A stretch of 64,000 nucleotides of DNA from Methanolobus profundi. Its GTDB lineage: Archaea; Halobacteriota; Methanosarcinia; Methanosarcinales; Methanosarcinaceae. Location of the stretch: contig NZ_FOUJ01000001.1 of the NCBI RefSeq assembly GCF_900114835.1, positions 1-64,000 on the forward strand, read 5' to 3'. Within the stretch, counting starts at the first letter, position 1. Every line of letters begins with the position of its first letter. The position numbers and the translations under genes are program-made. Below the pieces are notes generated by a model. That model was not told the origin of the DNA. It saw only the letters and a list, made by a program, of their open reading frames with translations, and ran no database searches. This document shows positions 29,227 to 37,777 of this stretch, piece by piece.

Positions 29227-30953
29227 AAGGTGAAATTTATCGTGTGGCCGGACCTGTCGTTACTATCATGGGTATCAAGCCAAAGATGTACGATGTGGTA
29301 CATGTTGGTCACGAAGGCCTGATGGGCGAAGTCATCAGAATCGAAGGTGACAAAGCTACTGTTCAGGTATATGAGGATACATCTGGTATCAAACCAGGTG
29401 AACCTGTAGTGAACACTGGAATGTCTCTCTCAGTAGAGCTCGGTCCAGGTTTATTAGAAAGTATTTATGATGGTATTCAGAGACCTCTGAAAGTACTCCA
29501 GGAAAAGATGGGAGACTTTATTGACAGAGGTGTAACCGCAAACGGTCTTGACCGTGAAAGAGTATGGGAATTCAAGCCAACTGTATCAAGTGGCGATTCC
29601 GTAACTGGCGGTCAGACAATTGGTGTTGTACAGGAAACAGAGAACGTTGAGCACAAGATCATGATGCCTCCAACAGTTTCCGGTACAGTTGAAGAAATTA
29701 AGTCAGGAAAGTTCAAGGTTGACGAAACCGTATGTGTCCTTACAGACGGCACTGAAGTTTCCATGATGCAGAAGTGGCCTGTAAGAATGCCACGTCCAGT
29801 AGAGAAGAAGTTCATCCCAAGAAAACCTCTTATTACAGGTCAGAGGATCCTCGATGGTCTCTTCCCGGTTGCAAAGGGCGGTACAGCAGCTATCCCTGGT
29901 CCATTCGGTTCAGGAAAGACTGTTACACAGCAGCAGCTTGCAAAGTGGAGTGACACTGATATTGTGGTCTACATTGGATGTGGAGAGCGTGGAAACGAGA
30001 TGGCTGATGTACTGAACGAGTTCCCTGAACTCCAGGACCCAAAGACCGGTCGTCCACTTATGGAACGTACAGTTCTTATCGCAAACACATCAAACATGCC
30101 AGTAGCTGCTCGTGAAGCATCTGTTTACACAGGTATCACAATTGCAGAATACTACCGTGACATGGGATACGATGTATCACTCATGGCTGATTCTTCATCC
30201 AGATGGGCAGAAGCAATGAGGGAAATTTCCTCAAGGCTTGAAGAAATGCCTGGTGAAGAAGGTTATCCAGCATATCTTTCTGCGAGGCTCTCTGAATTCT
30301 ACGAGCGTGCAGGTGCAGTAAAGTCACTTGCAGCAGAAGAAGGTTCAATTACAGTTATTGGTGCAGTATCACCACCTGGTGGTGACTTCTCAGAGCCTGT
30401 TACACAGAATACACTCCGTATTGTAAAGGTATTCTGGGCACTGGATGCAAAGCTTGCACAGAGAAGGCACTTCCCATCCATTGACTGGCTTACAAGTTAC
30501 AGTCTGTACACCCAGGGTCTTTCTGACTGGTTTGCAGAGAACGTTGCACCTGACTGGGTACCACTCAGAGACCATGCAATGGATCTTCTCCAGCAGGAAT
30601 CCGAACTTCAGGAGATCGTACAGCTTGTCGGTTCCGATGCACTTCCGGAAGACCAGCAGCTTGTTCTTGAGATCTGCCGTATGCTCAGGGAATATTTCCT
30701 TCAGCAGAATGCGTTCCACCCTGTTGACACATACTGTCCATTCGATAAGCAGTACAAATTATTGAAAGCAATCTCCAAGTACAGTGACATGGCACAGGCA
30801 TCACTGGAAGCAGGAATCCCAATGAAGGATATCCTTTCCATTGAGTCCAAGGACGAACTTGCCAAGGTCAAATTCGAAGAGAACTTCGATGATGCACTGA
30901 ATGTTGTCATGGAAAAGATGGACAAGGAATTTGCAGCACTTGGAGGCAACTAA
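29217..30953 (+). CDS. ahaA: A1Ao ATP synthase catalytic subunit A
   Basis: A 578-residue catalytic subunit. The P-loop is GPFGSGKT near residue 235; Walker B and arginine-contact segments ([18 protein letters not shown]) follow; the bulge domain inserted before the P-loop (about 115-185) is of archaeal/vacuolar type. The GTG at 29217 gives MEMKGEIYR, agreeing with relatives; an ATG six bases later overlaps the ahaF stop and is an alternative. Confidence 0.97.
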   Translation: MEMKGEIYRVAGPVVTIMGIKPKMYDVVHVGHEGLMGEVIRIEGDKATVQVYEDTSGIKPGEPVVNTGMSLSVELGPGLLESIYDGIQRPLKVLQEKMGDFIDRGVTANGLDRERVWEFKPTVSSGDSVTGGQTIGVVQETENVEHKIMMPPTVSGTVEEIKSGKFKVDETVCVLTDGTEVSMMQKWPVRMPRPVEKKFIPRKPLITGQRILDGLFPVAKGGTAAIPGPFGSGKTVTQQQLAKWSDTDIVVYIGCGERGNEMADVLNEFPELQDPKTGRPLMERTVLIANTSNMPVAAREASVYTGITIAEYYRDMGYDVSLMADSSSRWAEAMREISSRLEEMPGEEGYPAYLSARLSEFYERAGAVKSLAAEEGSITVIGAVSPPGGDFSEPVTQNTLRIVKVFWALDAKLAQRRHFPSIDWLTSYSLYTQGLSDWFAENVAPDWVPLRDHAMDLLQQESELQEIVQLVGSDALPEDQQLVLEICRMLREYFLQQNAFHPVDTYCPFDKQYKLLKAISKYSDMAQASLEAGIPMKDILSIESKDELAKVKFEENFDDALNVVMEKMDKEFAALGGN

Positions 30954-30954
30954 G

Positions 30955-32334
30955 ATGACCAAGGAATATAAGACGATCACAGAGATCTCAGGACCATTGA
31001 TGTTCCTCGAGAAGACCGAACCGGTAGGCTATGGTGAACTTGTTCACATCAACCTTCCAGACGGCACAACAAAGAGGGGTCAGGTCCTTGATACCTCAGC
31101 AGATGTTGTAGCAGTTCAGGTATTCGAAGGTACAGGTGGACTGAACGAGGAATCCGGTGTAGTATTCTCCGGCGAGACCATCAAGCTCCCTGTGTCAAAG
31201 GACATGCTCGGTCGTATCCTTTCAGGTTCAGGAGAACCACTGGATGGCGGACCACGTATCGTTCCTGAAGACAGGGTAGATGTAAACGGTGCATCAATGA
31301 ACCCATATTCAAGGATGCCACCAGAGGACTTTATCCAGACAGGTATCTCAACAATTGATGGTACAAACACACTTGTCCGTGGACAGAAGCTTCCTATTTT
31401 CTCAGGATCAGGTCTTCCACACAACGAGATCGCACTTCAGATCGCACGTCAGGCAAAGGTTCCAGGTTCAGAAGAGCCTTTCGCAGTAGTATTCGCTGCA
31501 ATGGGTATTACAAACGAAGAAGCCCAGTACTTCATGGAGGACTTCGAGAAGACCGGTGCTCTTGAAAGAGCTGTGGTTTTCCTTAACCTTGCAGACGACC
31601 CTGCTGTAGAACGTATCATCACACCAAGGATGGCTCTTACGGCTGCAGAGTACCTTGCATACGAACACGATATGCACGTACTTGTTATCCTTACTGATAT
31701 CACAAACTACTGTGAAGCACTCCGTCAGATGGGTGCAGCTCGTGAAGAAGTACCAGGTAGACGTGGTTACCCAGGTTACATGTACACTGACCTTGCATCA
31801 CTCTATGAGCGTGCAGGTGTTATCAAGGGAAGGAAAGGATCAGTCACACAATTCTCTATCCTTACCATGCCTGGTGACGATATCACCCACCCGATCCCTG
31901 ATCTGTCAGGATATATCACAGAAGGTCAGATCGTAGTTTCCAGGGAACTTCACATGAAGGGTATCTACCCACCTATCAATGTGCTTCCATCCCTGTCACG
32001 TCTGATGAACTCAGGTATCGGTGACGGCAAGACAAGAGATGACCACAAGGCTGTATCTGACCAGATGTATGCTGGTTATGCAGAAGGTCGTGACCTCAGA
32101 GGTCTTGTAGCAATTGTAGGTAAAGAGGCATTGTCCGACAGAGATCAGAAGATCCTTGAGTTCGCTGACCTGTTCGAGGACAGATTCGTGCGTCAGGGAA
32201 GAGATGAGGACAGATCGATCGAAGATACTCTTCAGGTTGGCTGGGACATTCTTTCTGAACTTCCGGAAGCCTTGCTTACAAGGATCGATAACAAGTATAT
32301 CGACAAGTACCACCCTGCTCACAAGAGCAACTAA
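30955..32334 (+). CDS. ahaB: A1Ao ATP synthase regulatory subunit B
   Basis: A 459-residue non-catalytic partner of subunit A. The P-loop is replaced by [11 protein letters not shown], as expected. It carries [12 protein letters not shown]-type start, and FARM-like family segments such as [22 protein letters not shown]. The ATG at 30955 lies directly after the ahaA stop; the open frame extends upstream inside ahaA but that part is not coding. Confidence 0.97.
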   Translation: MTKEYKTITEISGPLMFLEKTEPVGYGELVHINLPDGTTKRGQVLDTSADVVAVQVFEGTGGLNEESGVVFSGETIKLPVSKDMLGRILSGSGEPLDGGPRIVPEDRVDVNGASMNPYSRMPPEDFIQTGISTIDGTNTLVRGQKLPIFSGSGLPHNEIALQIARQAKVPGSEEPFAVVFAAMGITNEEAQYFMEDFEKTGALERAVVFLNLADDPAVERIITPRMALTAAEYLAYEHDMHVLVILTDITNYCEALRQMGAAREEVPGRRGYPGYMYTDLASLYERAGVIKGRKGSVTQFSILTMPGDDITHPIPDLSGYITEGQIVVSRELHMKGIYPPINVLPSLSRLMNSGIGDGKTRDDHKAVSDQMYAGYAEGRDLRGLVAIVGKEALSDRDQKILEFADLFEDRFVRQGRDEDRSIEDTLQVGWDILSELPEALLTRIDNKYIDKYHPAHKSN

Positions 32335-32351
32335 CTGAAAGGTGATCCAAC

Positions 32352-32969
32352 ATGGGCGTGAAAGATGTAAAACCAACTCGTTCAGAACTTATTGAGATCA
32401 AGAGAAAGATCAAACTCTCACAGAGTGGTCACAAGCTGCTCAAGATGAAGAGGGATGGTCTTATCCTTGAGTTCTTTGAGATCCTTAGTAAAGCAAAGGA
32501 TGTAAGAACAGAGCTGGATGCCGCCTATGAAGGTGCCTCCCGTAAGATCGGTATTGCAAATGCTGTTGACGGTTCCATAACCGTAAAGTCCACAGCTTTT
32601 GCTCTTCAAAGCAAGCCTGAGATCGAGCTGGAAAGCCGTAACATCATGGGTGTCGTCGTTCCTAAGATCGAGTCATCCAGTGTTAAGAAGTCCATAAACG
32701 AACGTGGTTATGGTATTCTTGGTACCAGTTCATATACCGATGAGGCAGCAGACGCCTATGAAGATCTTGTAGAAAAGGTTATCCTTGCAGCAGAGATCGA
32801 GACAACCATGAAGAAACTTCTTGATGATATCGAGAAGACTAAAAGGCGTGTCAATGCTCTCGAATTCAAGGTAATACCTGAATATGAGGAAGCAATGAGC
32901 TTCATCAGGCTCCGTCTTGAAGAGATGGAAAGGGAAAACACCTTCAGACTAAAGAGGATCAAAGGATAA
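32352..32969 (+). CDS. ahaD: A1Ao ATP synthase subunit D (central shaft)
   Basis: A 205-residue long coiled-coil hairpin (KPTRSELIEIKRKIKLSQSGHKLLKMKRDGL near the start, RRVNALEFKVIPEYE near residue 170) that forms the rotor shaft inside the A3B3 head. Its stop codon is the loop of a small hairpin with a U run behind it. Confidence 0.96.
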   Translation: MGVKDVKPTRSELIEIKRKIKLSQSGHKLLKMKRDGLILEFFEILSKAKDVRTELDAAYEGASRKIGIANAVDGSITVKSTAFALQSKPEIELESRNIMGVVVPKIESSSVKKSINERGYGILGTSSYTDEAADAYEDLVEKVILAAEIETTMKKLLDDIEKTKRRVNALEFKVIPEYEEAMSFIRLRLEEMERENTFRLKRIKG

Positions 32970-32989
32970 TCCTTTGATATTCTTTTTTT
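32961..32989 (+). terminator. Hairpin and U-tract at the end of ahaD
   Basis: AAAGGA-TAA-TCCTTT (32961-32975) encloses the ahaD stop and is followed by TCTTTTTTT (32981-32989), directly before the ahaG start. It looks like a leaky terminator that would lower ahaG expression relative to the enzyme subunits. Confidence 0.5.
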
Positions 32990-33163
32990 ATGGATGAAAG
33001 TTCAGAAGATCGGCCTAATATGGTCGATAGATTTTTTCTAAAATTGATGCAACCCGAGAACCTTGGAAGGATTCTCAGGTGGGCGTGGATAATATCTCTT
33101 TTGATGTTAGCACTTGGCTATATATTGATATTCAATAAATTGTCCGAATATATTAACTTCTGA
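32990..33163 (+). CDS. ahaG: Small ATP synthase operon membrane protein AhaG
   Basis: A 57-residue protein: a charged N-terminus (MDESSEDRPNMVDRFF), then one membrane helix (WAWIISLLMLALGYILIF). Position after ahaD and its size agree with ahaG of the Methanosarcina aha operon (HIKECFABDG), whose role is unknown and which is not needed for the core enzyme. An I-like assembly role has been suggested for such small hydrophobic proteins, without proof. No good ribosome site is seen, since a U run directly precedes the ATG. Confidence 0.75.
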   Translation: MDESSEDRPNMVDRFFLKLMQPENLGRILRWAWIISLLMLALGYILIFNKLSEYINF

Positions 33164-33181
33164 TCTGCAAAACATAGTTCA

Positions 33182-33664
33182 TTAGTTAGACTTGATCTCT
33201 CTGAGAGCTTCAAGCACTTTTTCTGCATGTTCCTTTGTCCTTACATTGTCCCATATTCTGGCTATGTTTCCGTCGGGGTCTATAAGGAAGGTCGATCTCA
33301 CTGTTCCAAGGTATTCTTTGCCATAATTCTTCTTTGTTCTCCAGACATCATATTTCTGGTGAACAGTGGTCTCTTCATCTGAGAGGAGAGTTATACCCAG
33401 TTCCTTTTTCTCGATGAATCTGATATGTGACTTGACACTGTCCTTGCTAACTCCAAGTATCGCTGCACCCTCTGATTCAAAATCCATTTTAAGTGCAGTG
33501 AAATCCTGTGCTTCTTTTGTACATCCTGAGGTATTGTCCCTTGGATAGAAATAAAGAACAAGCCAGTTACCTGTAAAGTCTTTAAGACATATCTCATTCT
33601 CATTCTGGTCAGGAAGGCAGAATTCCGGTGCTTTCTGGCCTTCTGTAAGTGAATTTTTGCTCAT
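33182..33664 (-). CDS. bcp: Peroxiredoxin, Bcp/PrxQ family
   Basis: A 160-residue thiol peroxidase that reduces hydrogen peroxide and organic peroxides. The peroxidatic cysteine is in DNTSGCTKEAQDF near residue 47. PrxQ enzymes often have a second cysteine five residues later; here Ala/Gln stand there, so it is a 1-Cys type or uses another cysteine (there are others in EFCLPD and EICLKD). The ATG at 33664 has AGGAT in front; an upstream GTG would add eight residues. It is convergent with ahaG. Confidence 0.9.
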   Translation of the reverse strand: MSKNSLTEGQKAPEFCLPDQNENEICLKDFTGNWLVLYFYPRDNTSGCTKEAQDFTALKMDFESEGAAILGVSKDSVKSHIRFIEKKELGITLLSDEETTVHQKYDVWRTKKNYGKEYLGTVRSTFLIDPDGNIARIWDNVRTKEHAEKVLEALREIKSN

Positions 33665-33735
33665 GGTATATCCTATATCTGTTTTCACTTAAAGATTTTA
33701 AGCGTATGGGTATCATAAGAAAAAAGGAAGGTGTT

Positions 33736-33896
33736 GGGCTGGTTCTAATTGATCGGGGGCAGAGTTGTAAGTTCTTTTAAGACCAACCCATGGTCTACCA
33801 GGCAACGACTGCATATATATTTGAGCATCAGTATATATATAGTGCCCAATAATCTATATTGGTAACTTATATTTGGGCGCAGCTTATGCAATCTAA
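33736..33896 (+). promoter_or_regulatory. Promoter region of the FetAB-type transporter
   Basis: An imperfect inverted repeat pairs GGGCTGGTTCT (33736-33746) with AGACCAACCC (33780-33789), and AGACC-n7-GGTCT (33780-33796) makes an alternative hairpin. Two TATA-like elements, CATATATATTT and GTATATATATAG, stand near 33812 and 33831. The start region also has GCCCAA...TTGGGC flanking (33842-33876). The layout suggests regulated expression, with no gene in the gap. Confidence 0.4.
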
Positions 33897-33913
33897 CAGA
33901 AAGGCCAGCATAT

Positions 33914-34561
33914 ATGGAGCAAATGAAAATGGGAATACTGGATATCCGTGATCTTTCGATCAGCTATGATGGGAAGTCTGTACTTTCAGAGTTCGATCTC
34001 TCTGTTTCAAAAGGAGAGAAGATCCTCATCAAAGGAAGATCCGGTATTGGAAAATCAACCATCTTCAGGTTGATAATGGGATTTGGCATTCAGGCATCAG
34101 GTGAAATCTTACTGGCTGGTATTCCGATAGATGCTGATAATATATGGGATGTCAGGAAAAAGGTTGCTTACGTATCCCAGGATACGGATATTACTGAGGG
34201 AAAGGTATCCGAACTGATCGATGAAGTTCTTTCGTTCAAAGCTAACAGGCTCAATATCAGCAAGGAAAACGTTGAAGCAATAATGTCTGACCTGTCACTT
34301 TCTCACAGGATATTGAATAAAGAGTATACCAGACTCTCAGGTGGGGAGAAACAGAGAATAGCCCTTGTTCTGGCATTACTTTCTGGTAAAGATGTCTTCC
34401 TGCTCGATGAGGTGACCGCTGAGCTTGATGTCACATTAAAACAGAAGGTAGTATCAATGTTCTTTGATAATCCTCAATGGACAGTCCTTTCAATATCTCA
34501 TGACAGGGAATGGGAAGAAAAAGCTACGAATATCATTGACCTTTCAGGTAAGGTGAACTGA
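33914..34561 (+). CDS. fetA: ABC transporter ATP-binding protein, FetA-like
   Basis: A 215-residue ATPase with Walker A GRSGIGKST, signature LSGGEKQR and Walker B VFLLDEVTA. With the following UPF0014-type permease it matches the FetAB pair, which in E. coli exports iron and helps resist oxidative stress. The start may be any of three near-by ATG codons. It ends one base into fetB, so the pair is coupled. Confidence 0.87.
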   Translation: MEQMKMGILDIRDLSISYDGKSVLSEFDLSVSKGEKILIKGRSGIGKSTIFRLIMGFGIQASGEILLAGIPIDADNIWDVRKKVAYVSQDTDITEGKVSELIDEVLSFKANRLNISKENVEAIMSDLSLSHRILNKEYTRLSGGEKQRIALVLALLSGKDVFLLDEVTAELDVTLKQKVVSMFFDNPQWTVLSISHDREWEEKATNIIDLSGKVN

Positions 34562-35352
34562 TGGAAAGTTATGACATCAGTCTTGAAGGTATGTTCTTCT
34601 CGTTCTTCCTTCTGTTGATCCCTATCCTTATTAGTTATTATATGGGTCTGAAATTGATATCACCTACGATCGAAAGTGCTTTGCGTATGGTCCTTCAACT
34701 TCTCTTTGTAGGCTTCTTCCTTACTTTTGTGTTCGACCTGAACAATGCATTGCTGAATATTGCCTGGGTACTTGTGATGATCTTTGTGGCATCACATACA
34801 GTACTGAAGAGCGCAGAGCTGAGGGCGGGCAGGCTGCTTCCCATGCTTACGTTCTTTATGGTAGTTACGAATTTGACTATGCTGCTCTATTTCAACAGGT
34901 TCATAATAGACCTGAACAACCTTTTCGATGCAAGGTACTTCATTCCTATCGGGGGAATGGTACTTGGTAATTCCCTGAGGGCCAATATCATAGGCATGGA
35001 GAATTTCTGCAATGATATCAGGAGAAATGAGAATCGCTATCTTTTCCGTTTATCAATGGGTGCCGAAAAAACAGAGGCACTTGCTCCGTACCTGCGTAAA
35101 AGCGTAGGCGTAGCATTGAAACCTACTCTCGCTAACATGGCTACAATAGGCATTGTATTTCTTCCCGGGATGATGACAGGACAGATACTTGCCGGTGCAA
35201 GTCCGTTGGTTGCCATAGAGTATCAGATAGCGATAATGATAACTATCTTCGTAACGACAATTGTAAATGTACTGCTTGGTCTACTTGTCCTGATGCACAG
35301 GGGTTTTGATGAGTATGGTATGTTCAGGAAAGAAATGATGCGAAATTCCTGA
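34561..35352 (+). CDS. fetB: ABC transporter permease, FetB/UPF0014 family
   Basis: A 263-residue membrane protein with about seven helices. The segment NMATIGIVFLPGMMTGQILAG followed by EYQIAIM is the hallmark of the UPF0014/FetB family. It forms the channel for the ATPase encoded just before it (one-base overlap). Iron or another metal is the likely substrate, by family only. Confidence 0.9.
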   Translation: MESYDISLEGMFFSFFLLLIPILISYYMGLKLISPTIESALRMVLQLLFVGFFLTFVFDLNNALLNIAWVLVMIFVASHTVLKSAELRAGRLLPMLTFFMVVTNLTMLLYFNRFIIDLNNLFDARYFIPIGGMVLGNSLRANIIGMENFCNDIRRNENRYLFRLSMGAEKTEALAPYLRKSVGVALKPTLANMATIGIVFLPGMMTGQILAGASPLVAIEYQIAIMITIFVTTIVNVLLGLLVLMHRGFDEYGMFRKEMMRNS

Positions 35353-35471
35353 TAATCCTGGTTCACACGCTCAGATGTATTCCCTTTAGCTATGCTGTCC
35401 CATTTCTTCTCCTGGTCGTGGCAGCGTCAGATTATAATAGTATCCAATATCAGATCTTTATATACTTTTCA

Positions 35472-35480
35472 GGAGGTACA
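35472..35480 (+). promoter_or_regulatory. Ribosome binding site of the DUF1638 gene
   Basis: An AGGAGGT element precedes the ATG at 35486, and a TATA-like CTTTATATAC lies just upstream (about 35456-35465), giving a short leader. Confidence 0.5.
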
Positions 35481-35485
35481 GTTCT

Positions 35486-36280
35486 ATGCCGGTGATGACT
35501 TTCATTGCATGTCGTATGTTCGAGGATGAGATAGTTCATATTGTCGAGACAGATGATTCTATTAAGCATCTATTGATAGTGGATAATGAAGATTCAGGAG
35601 GGCTGGTGGATAAGCTCAATGATGCTGGCTGTAATTATTCCCTTGTTCCCGGCGATGGGATAACACAACACCTGGAGGGTGATGACATCACTCTTGTGGT
35701 GGAAATGCTTGAACTTGCTTTACATGCTACTCCGGAACATCTCAGGGAAGTGGTCTATGGGAAGGCACGTGAGATGTCAGAGTACTCTGATGGCATTCTT
35801 CTTTTCTATGGTCTATGTGGCAATGTGCTCGGCAAAGTTGATACAGAGCTTGCTGATCTTCCATGCCCGGTGCGTATACTAAAAGAAGATAATGGGGATG
35901 TTATAGACGATTGTATCGGTGCGGTACTTGGAAGCAGAGCTGCCTATCTTGAGAAACTAAAAAGTTTTCATGGAGTTGGCACTTTCTTCATGACGCCAAT
36001 GTGGGCAGCACACTGGCGTGAAATGGTGGTGTCTGCTGGGATGACGCCTGATCCCGATGACATAAAGCTCTCAAAGTTCGTTTTTGACTATGCAGGCTAC
36101 AAGAATGTTGCTAAAATGGATACAGGTCTGCATTATGAAAAGCAGTTCGAACCTAAGGTTGAAGAGTTTGCAAAACTCTTCGAATTCAATATCATTGATA
36201 TGGAGGCAAGCCCAAAGCTGTTGGTTCGTTGTTATGAACAATTGAAAGATGAGGTTCTGAAAGTTCAGGGAGTCTGTTAA
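35486..36280 (+). CDS. DUF1638 family protein
   Basis: A 264-residue soluble protein resembling DUF1638, a family frequent in methylotrophic methanogens and some anaerobic bacteria. Visible conserved parts are FIACRMFEDEI at the start and LLFYGLCGNVLG near residue 116. DUF1638 genes often lie with methyl-transfer genes elsewhere; here the neighbours are a metal exporter and a small hypothetical gene. No function is known. Confidence 0.78.
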   Translation: MPVMTFIACRMFEDEIVHIVETDDSIKHLLIVDNEDSGGLVDKLNDAGCNYSLVPGDGITQHLEGDDITLVVEMLELALHATPEHLREVVYGKAREMSEYSDGILLFYGLCGNVLGKVDTELADLPCPVRILKEDNGDVIDDCIGAVLGSRAAYLEKLKSFHGVGTFFMTPMWAAHWREMVVSAGMTPDPDDIKLSKFVFDYAGYKNVAKMDTGLHYEKQFEPKVEEFAKLFEFNIIDMEASPKLLVRCYEQLKDEVLKVQGVC

Positions 36281-36297
36281 TGGGTCTCTGCTCTAAA

Positions 36298-36325
36298 AAA
36301 TAAATGGATAACTTCCATTATCCAT
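36298..36325 (-). terminator. Terminator hairpin between convergent genes
   Basis: ATGGATAA-CTTCCA-TTATCCAT (36304-36325) is a perfect eight-pair stem; on the minus strand it is followed by a U-rich run. It ends the small gene at 36352-36594 and may also serve the DUF1638 gene. Confidence 0.6.
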
Positions 36326-36351
36326 TATTCGGGATCATACTATTAAGGAGA

Positions 36352-36594
36352 TCATTCTCCTTTGCTGTACGTTCTTACGGACTCGACCTTCTCCCAGTCA
36401 TAGTAGGTGTTGATCTTCTGACCGTCCTCTTCTTCGGTGATACGTACGAACTGTTCTCCCAGGAAAAGGATCGCTTTTGAATAGGTCTTTCCTTCATTGA
36501 CCTGTATGCTTACTCCTTCTCTTAGTTTCCTTGACATCGTACCATGAAGTGGGGACGATGCGTACTCAAATACTTTTTCCCATGTATCTTTCAT
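36352..36594 (-). CDS. Small conserved-looking hypothetical protein
   Basis: An 80-residue protein (starting MKDTWEKVFEYASSPLHGTM). The sequence alternates strands of hydrophobic and charged residues and looks like a small beta domain; no family is recognised. AAAGGTG precedes the ATG at 36594, a good ribosome site, and a strong terminator follows, so it is very probably real. Confidence 0.7.
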   Translation of the reverse strand: MKDTWEKVFEYASSPLHGTMSRKLREGVSIQVNEGKTYSKAILFLGEQFVRITEEEDGQKINTYYDWEKVESVRTYSKGE

Positions 36595-36824
36595 TTTTTC
36601 ACCTTTCAATTCAAAATGGTCTTTTCAAATCATTTCATGTATGAGTTGTTTATTCATACATCGGATTCCTATGTGCTATTAGCTAGTATTTAAGTATATC
36701 TAAGTACTGATAAAGATGAACAATGTACTGTAACAAATTTGATTATAATATACTATACGCTAAGGGCGTAAAATAGCATCAAATGGTCTAAAAAATAGGA
36801 TGAAATGCGTGCCTGCAGTGATCT

Positions 36825-37148
36825 TTAATCTATATATTCATCCCTGCGGGGAGAAAATACCTCTATTGCGATGGAATCCTCAAGTACTTCAGCCATATGT
36901 GGTATTTCAGAAGGTATGTTCCATGAATCTCCTGCTGTAACTTCATGTGTCTCAGCACCGATCGTCAGGAGCATCTTGCCTGATATCATATATCCGGTCT
37001 GTTCATGGATATGGTTGTGTTGTGGGAGTGAACTTCCCTCTTTCAGGATGAACTCTGTCATAAGTGTCTTATCCCCGTGAACGATCGCTTTCATCATAAT
37101 TCCGGGAAGCACTTCCTTGTAACCTGATATTTCATGCTTACTGAACAT
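36825..37148 (-). CDS. Cupin-domain protein
   Basis: A 107-residue single-cupin protein. The metal motif is PQHNHIHEQTGYMISG (two His, one Glu, near residues 42-52) and the second motif includes GDSWNIPSEIPH. Such small cupins bind a metal and sometimes a small ligand; no substrate can be given. It stands alone. Confidence 0.88.
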   Translation of the reverse strand: MFSKHEISGYKEVLPGIMMKAIVHGDKTLMTEFILKEGSSLPQHNHIHEQTGYMISGKMLLTIGAETHEVTAGDSWNIPSEIPHMAEVLEDSIAIEVFSPRRDEYID

Positions 37149-37777
37149 GAGACATGTTTACAACTCATTATAATTTATTATTTTTCATCAGGATAAGTAA
37201 AAAAATAGGTTGATCTTTCCTTACCGGTTACGGTAAGCAAAGATATTCTCAGTTTTGATGTCAGTACATCATACTAATGGAAGGTTTTAAAAGTCCAACA
37301 GCACAAGTCGCTTTTTTCGATGCTGTACATTTAAAGCTCTGTGGCTTCGCATCAACTTGTTCGAATTCCTTCCAGACCCTGAAATGTCTGAAACGCTGCT
37401 GCGTCTTTCTGGACAACTTCCATTCCATATTCGATTCTCCATTTCTCTATTTTATAATTTGTTAGACCTTTTGTAAGGTCTTTATTTTCAATGAATGCTC
37501 TATCTTTCTCCCATATAAGGTAAACGCATGAAATCCATATGAATGGGTCATTTTTCCTGCTCATGGATGCGCAGAAACTATTTTGCCGTTATTCTGTTTG
37601 ACCGATAACTGGATATTACGATCATGACCAATTCCTTTTCAACTCTTGATTATAATTATTAATAATTATAGTTATCGCCTGAAATATCCTTTCATAAACT
37701 CATAAATTCAATTTTTCGACATCCCAATGTCATCTTTTAGAAGATACTTCTTCTACGCAAATGATGAGCCTATGTGG
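37149..37777. other. Long intergenic region with a decayed reading frame
   Basis: These 629 bases contain no intact gene. The part 37262-37564 holds the relic described separately; 37565-37777 is A+T-rich with TATA-like runs (TATAATTATTAATAATTATA near 37650) and would hold no more than promoters. Confidence 0.5.
37262..37564 (-). pseudogene. Decayed reading frame, possible IS200/IS605-type TnpB relic
   Basis: The minus strand reads a 70-residue frame (37564-37352) whose middle, VYLIWEKDRAFIENKDLTKGLTNYK and then KDAAAFQTF, resembles the N-terminal part of TnpB proteins (YNWALEKR..., DLTKELTxLKK, LDKAFxNFF). A second frame continues to about 37290 as KEFEQVDAKPQSFKC, TASKKATCAVGLLKP. The frames overlap, so a frameshift and large internal loss would be needed. 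No RuvC motifs or ends are seen. The link to TnpB is weak. Confidence 0.35.

Noticed and set aside
33736-33800. A tRNA-like fold upstream of fetA
   Set aside because: Pairing segments exist but there is no anticodon arm, T-loop or acceptor-stem arrangement.
36720-36824. Search for CRISPR-like repeats in A+T-rich gaps
   Set aside because: No regularly spaced direct repeats were found here or in other gaps.
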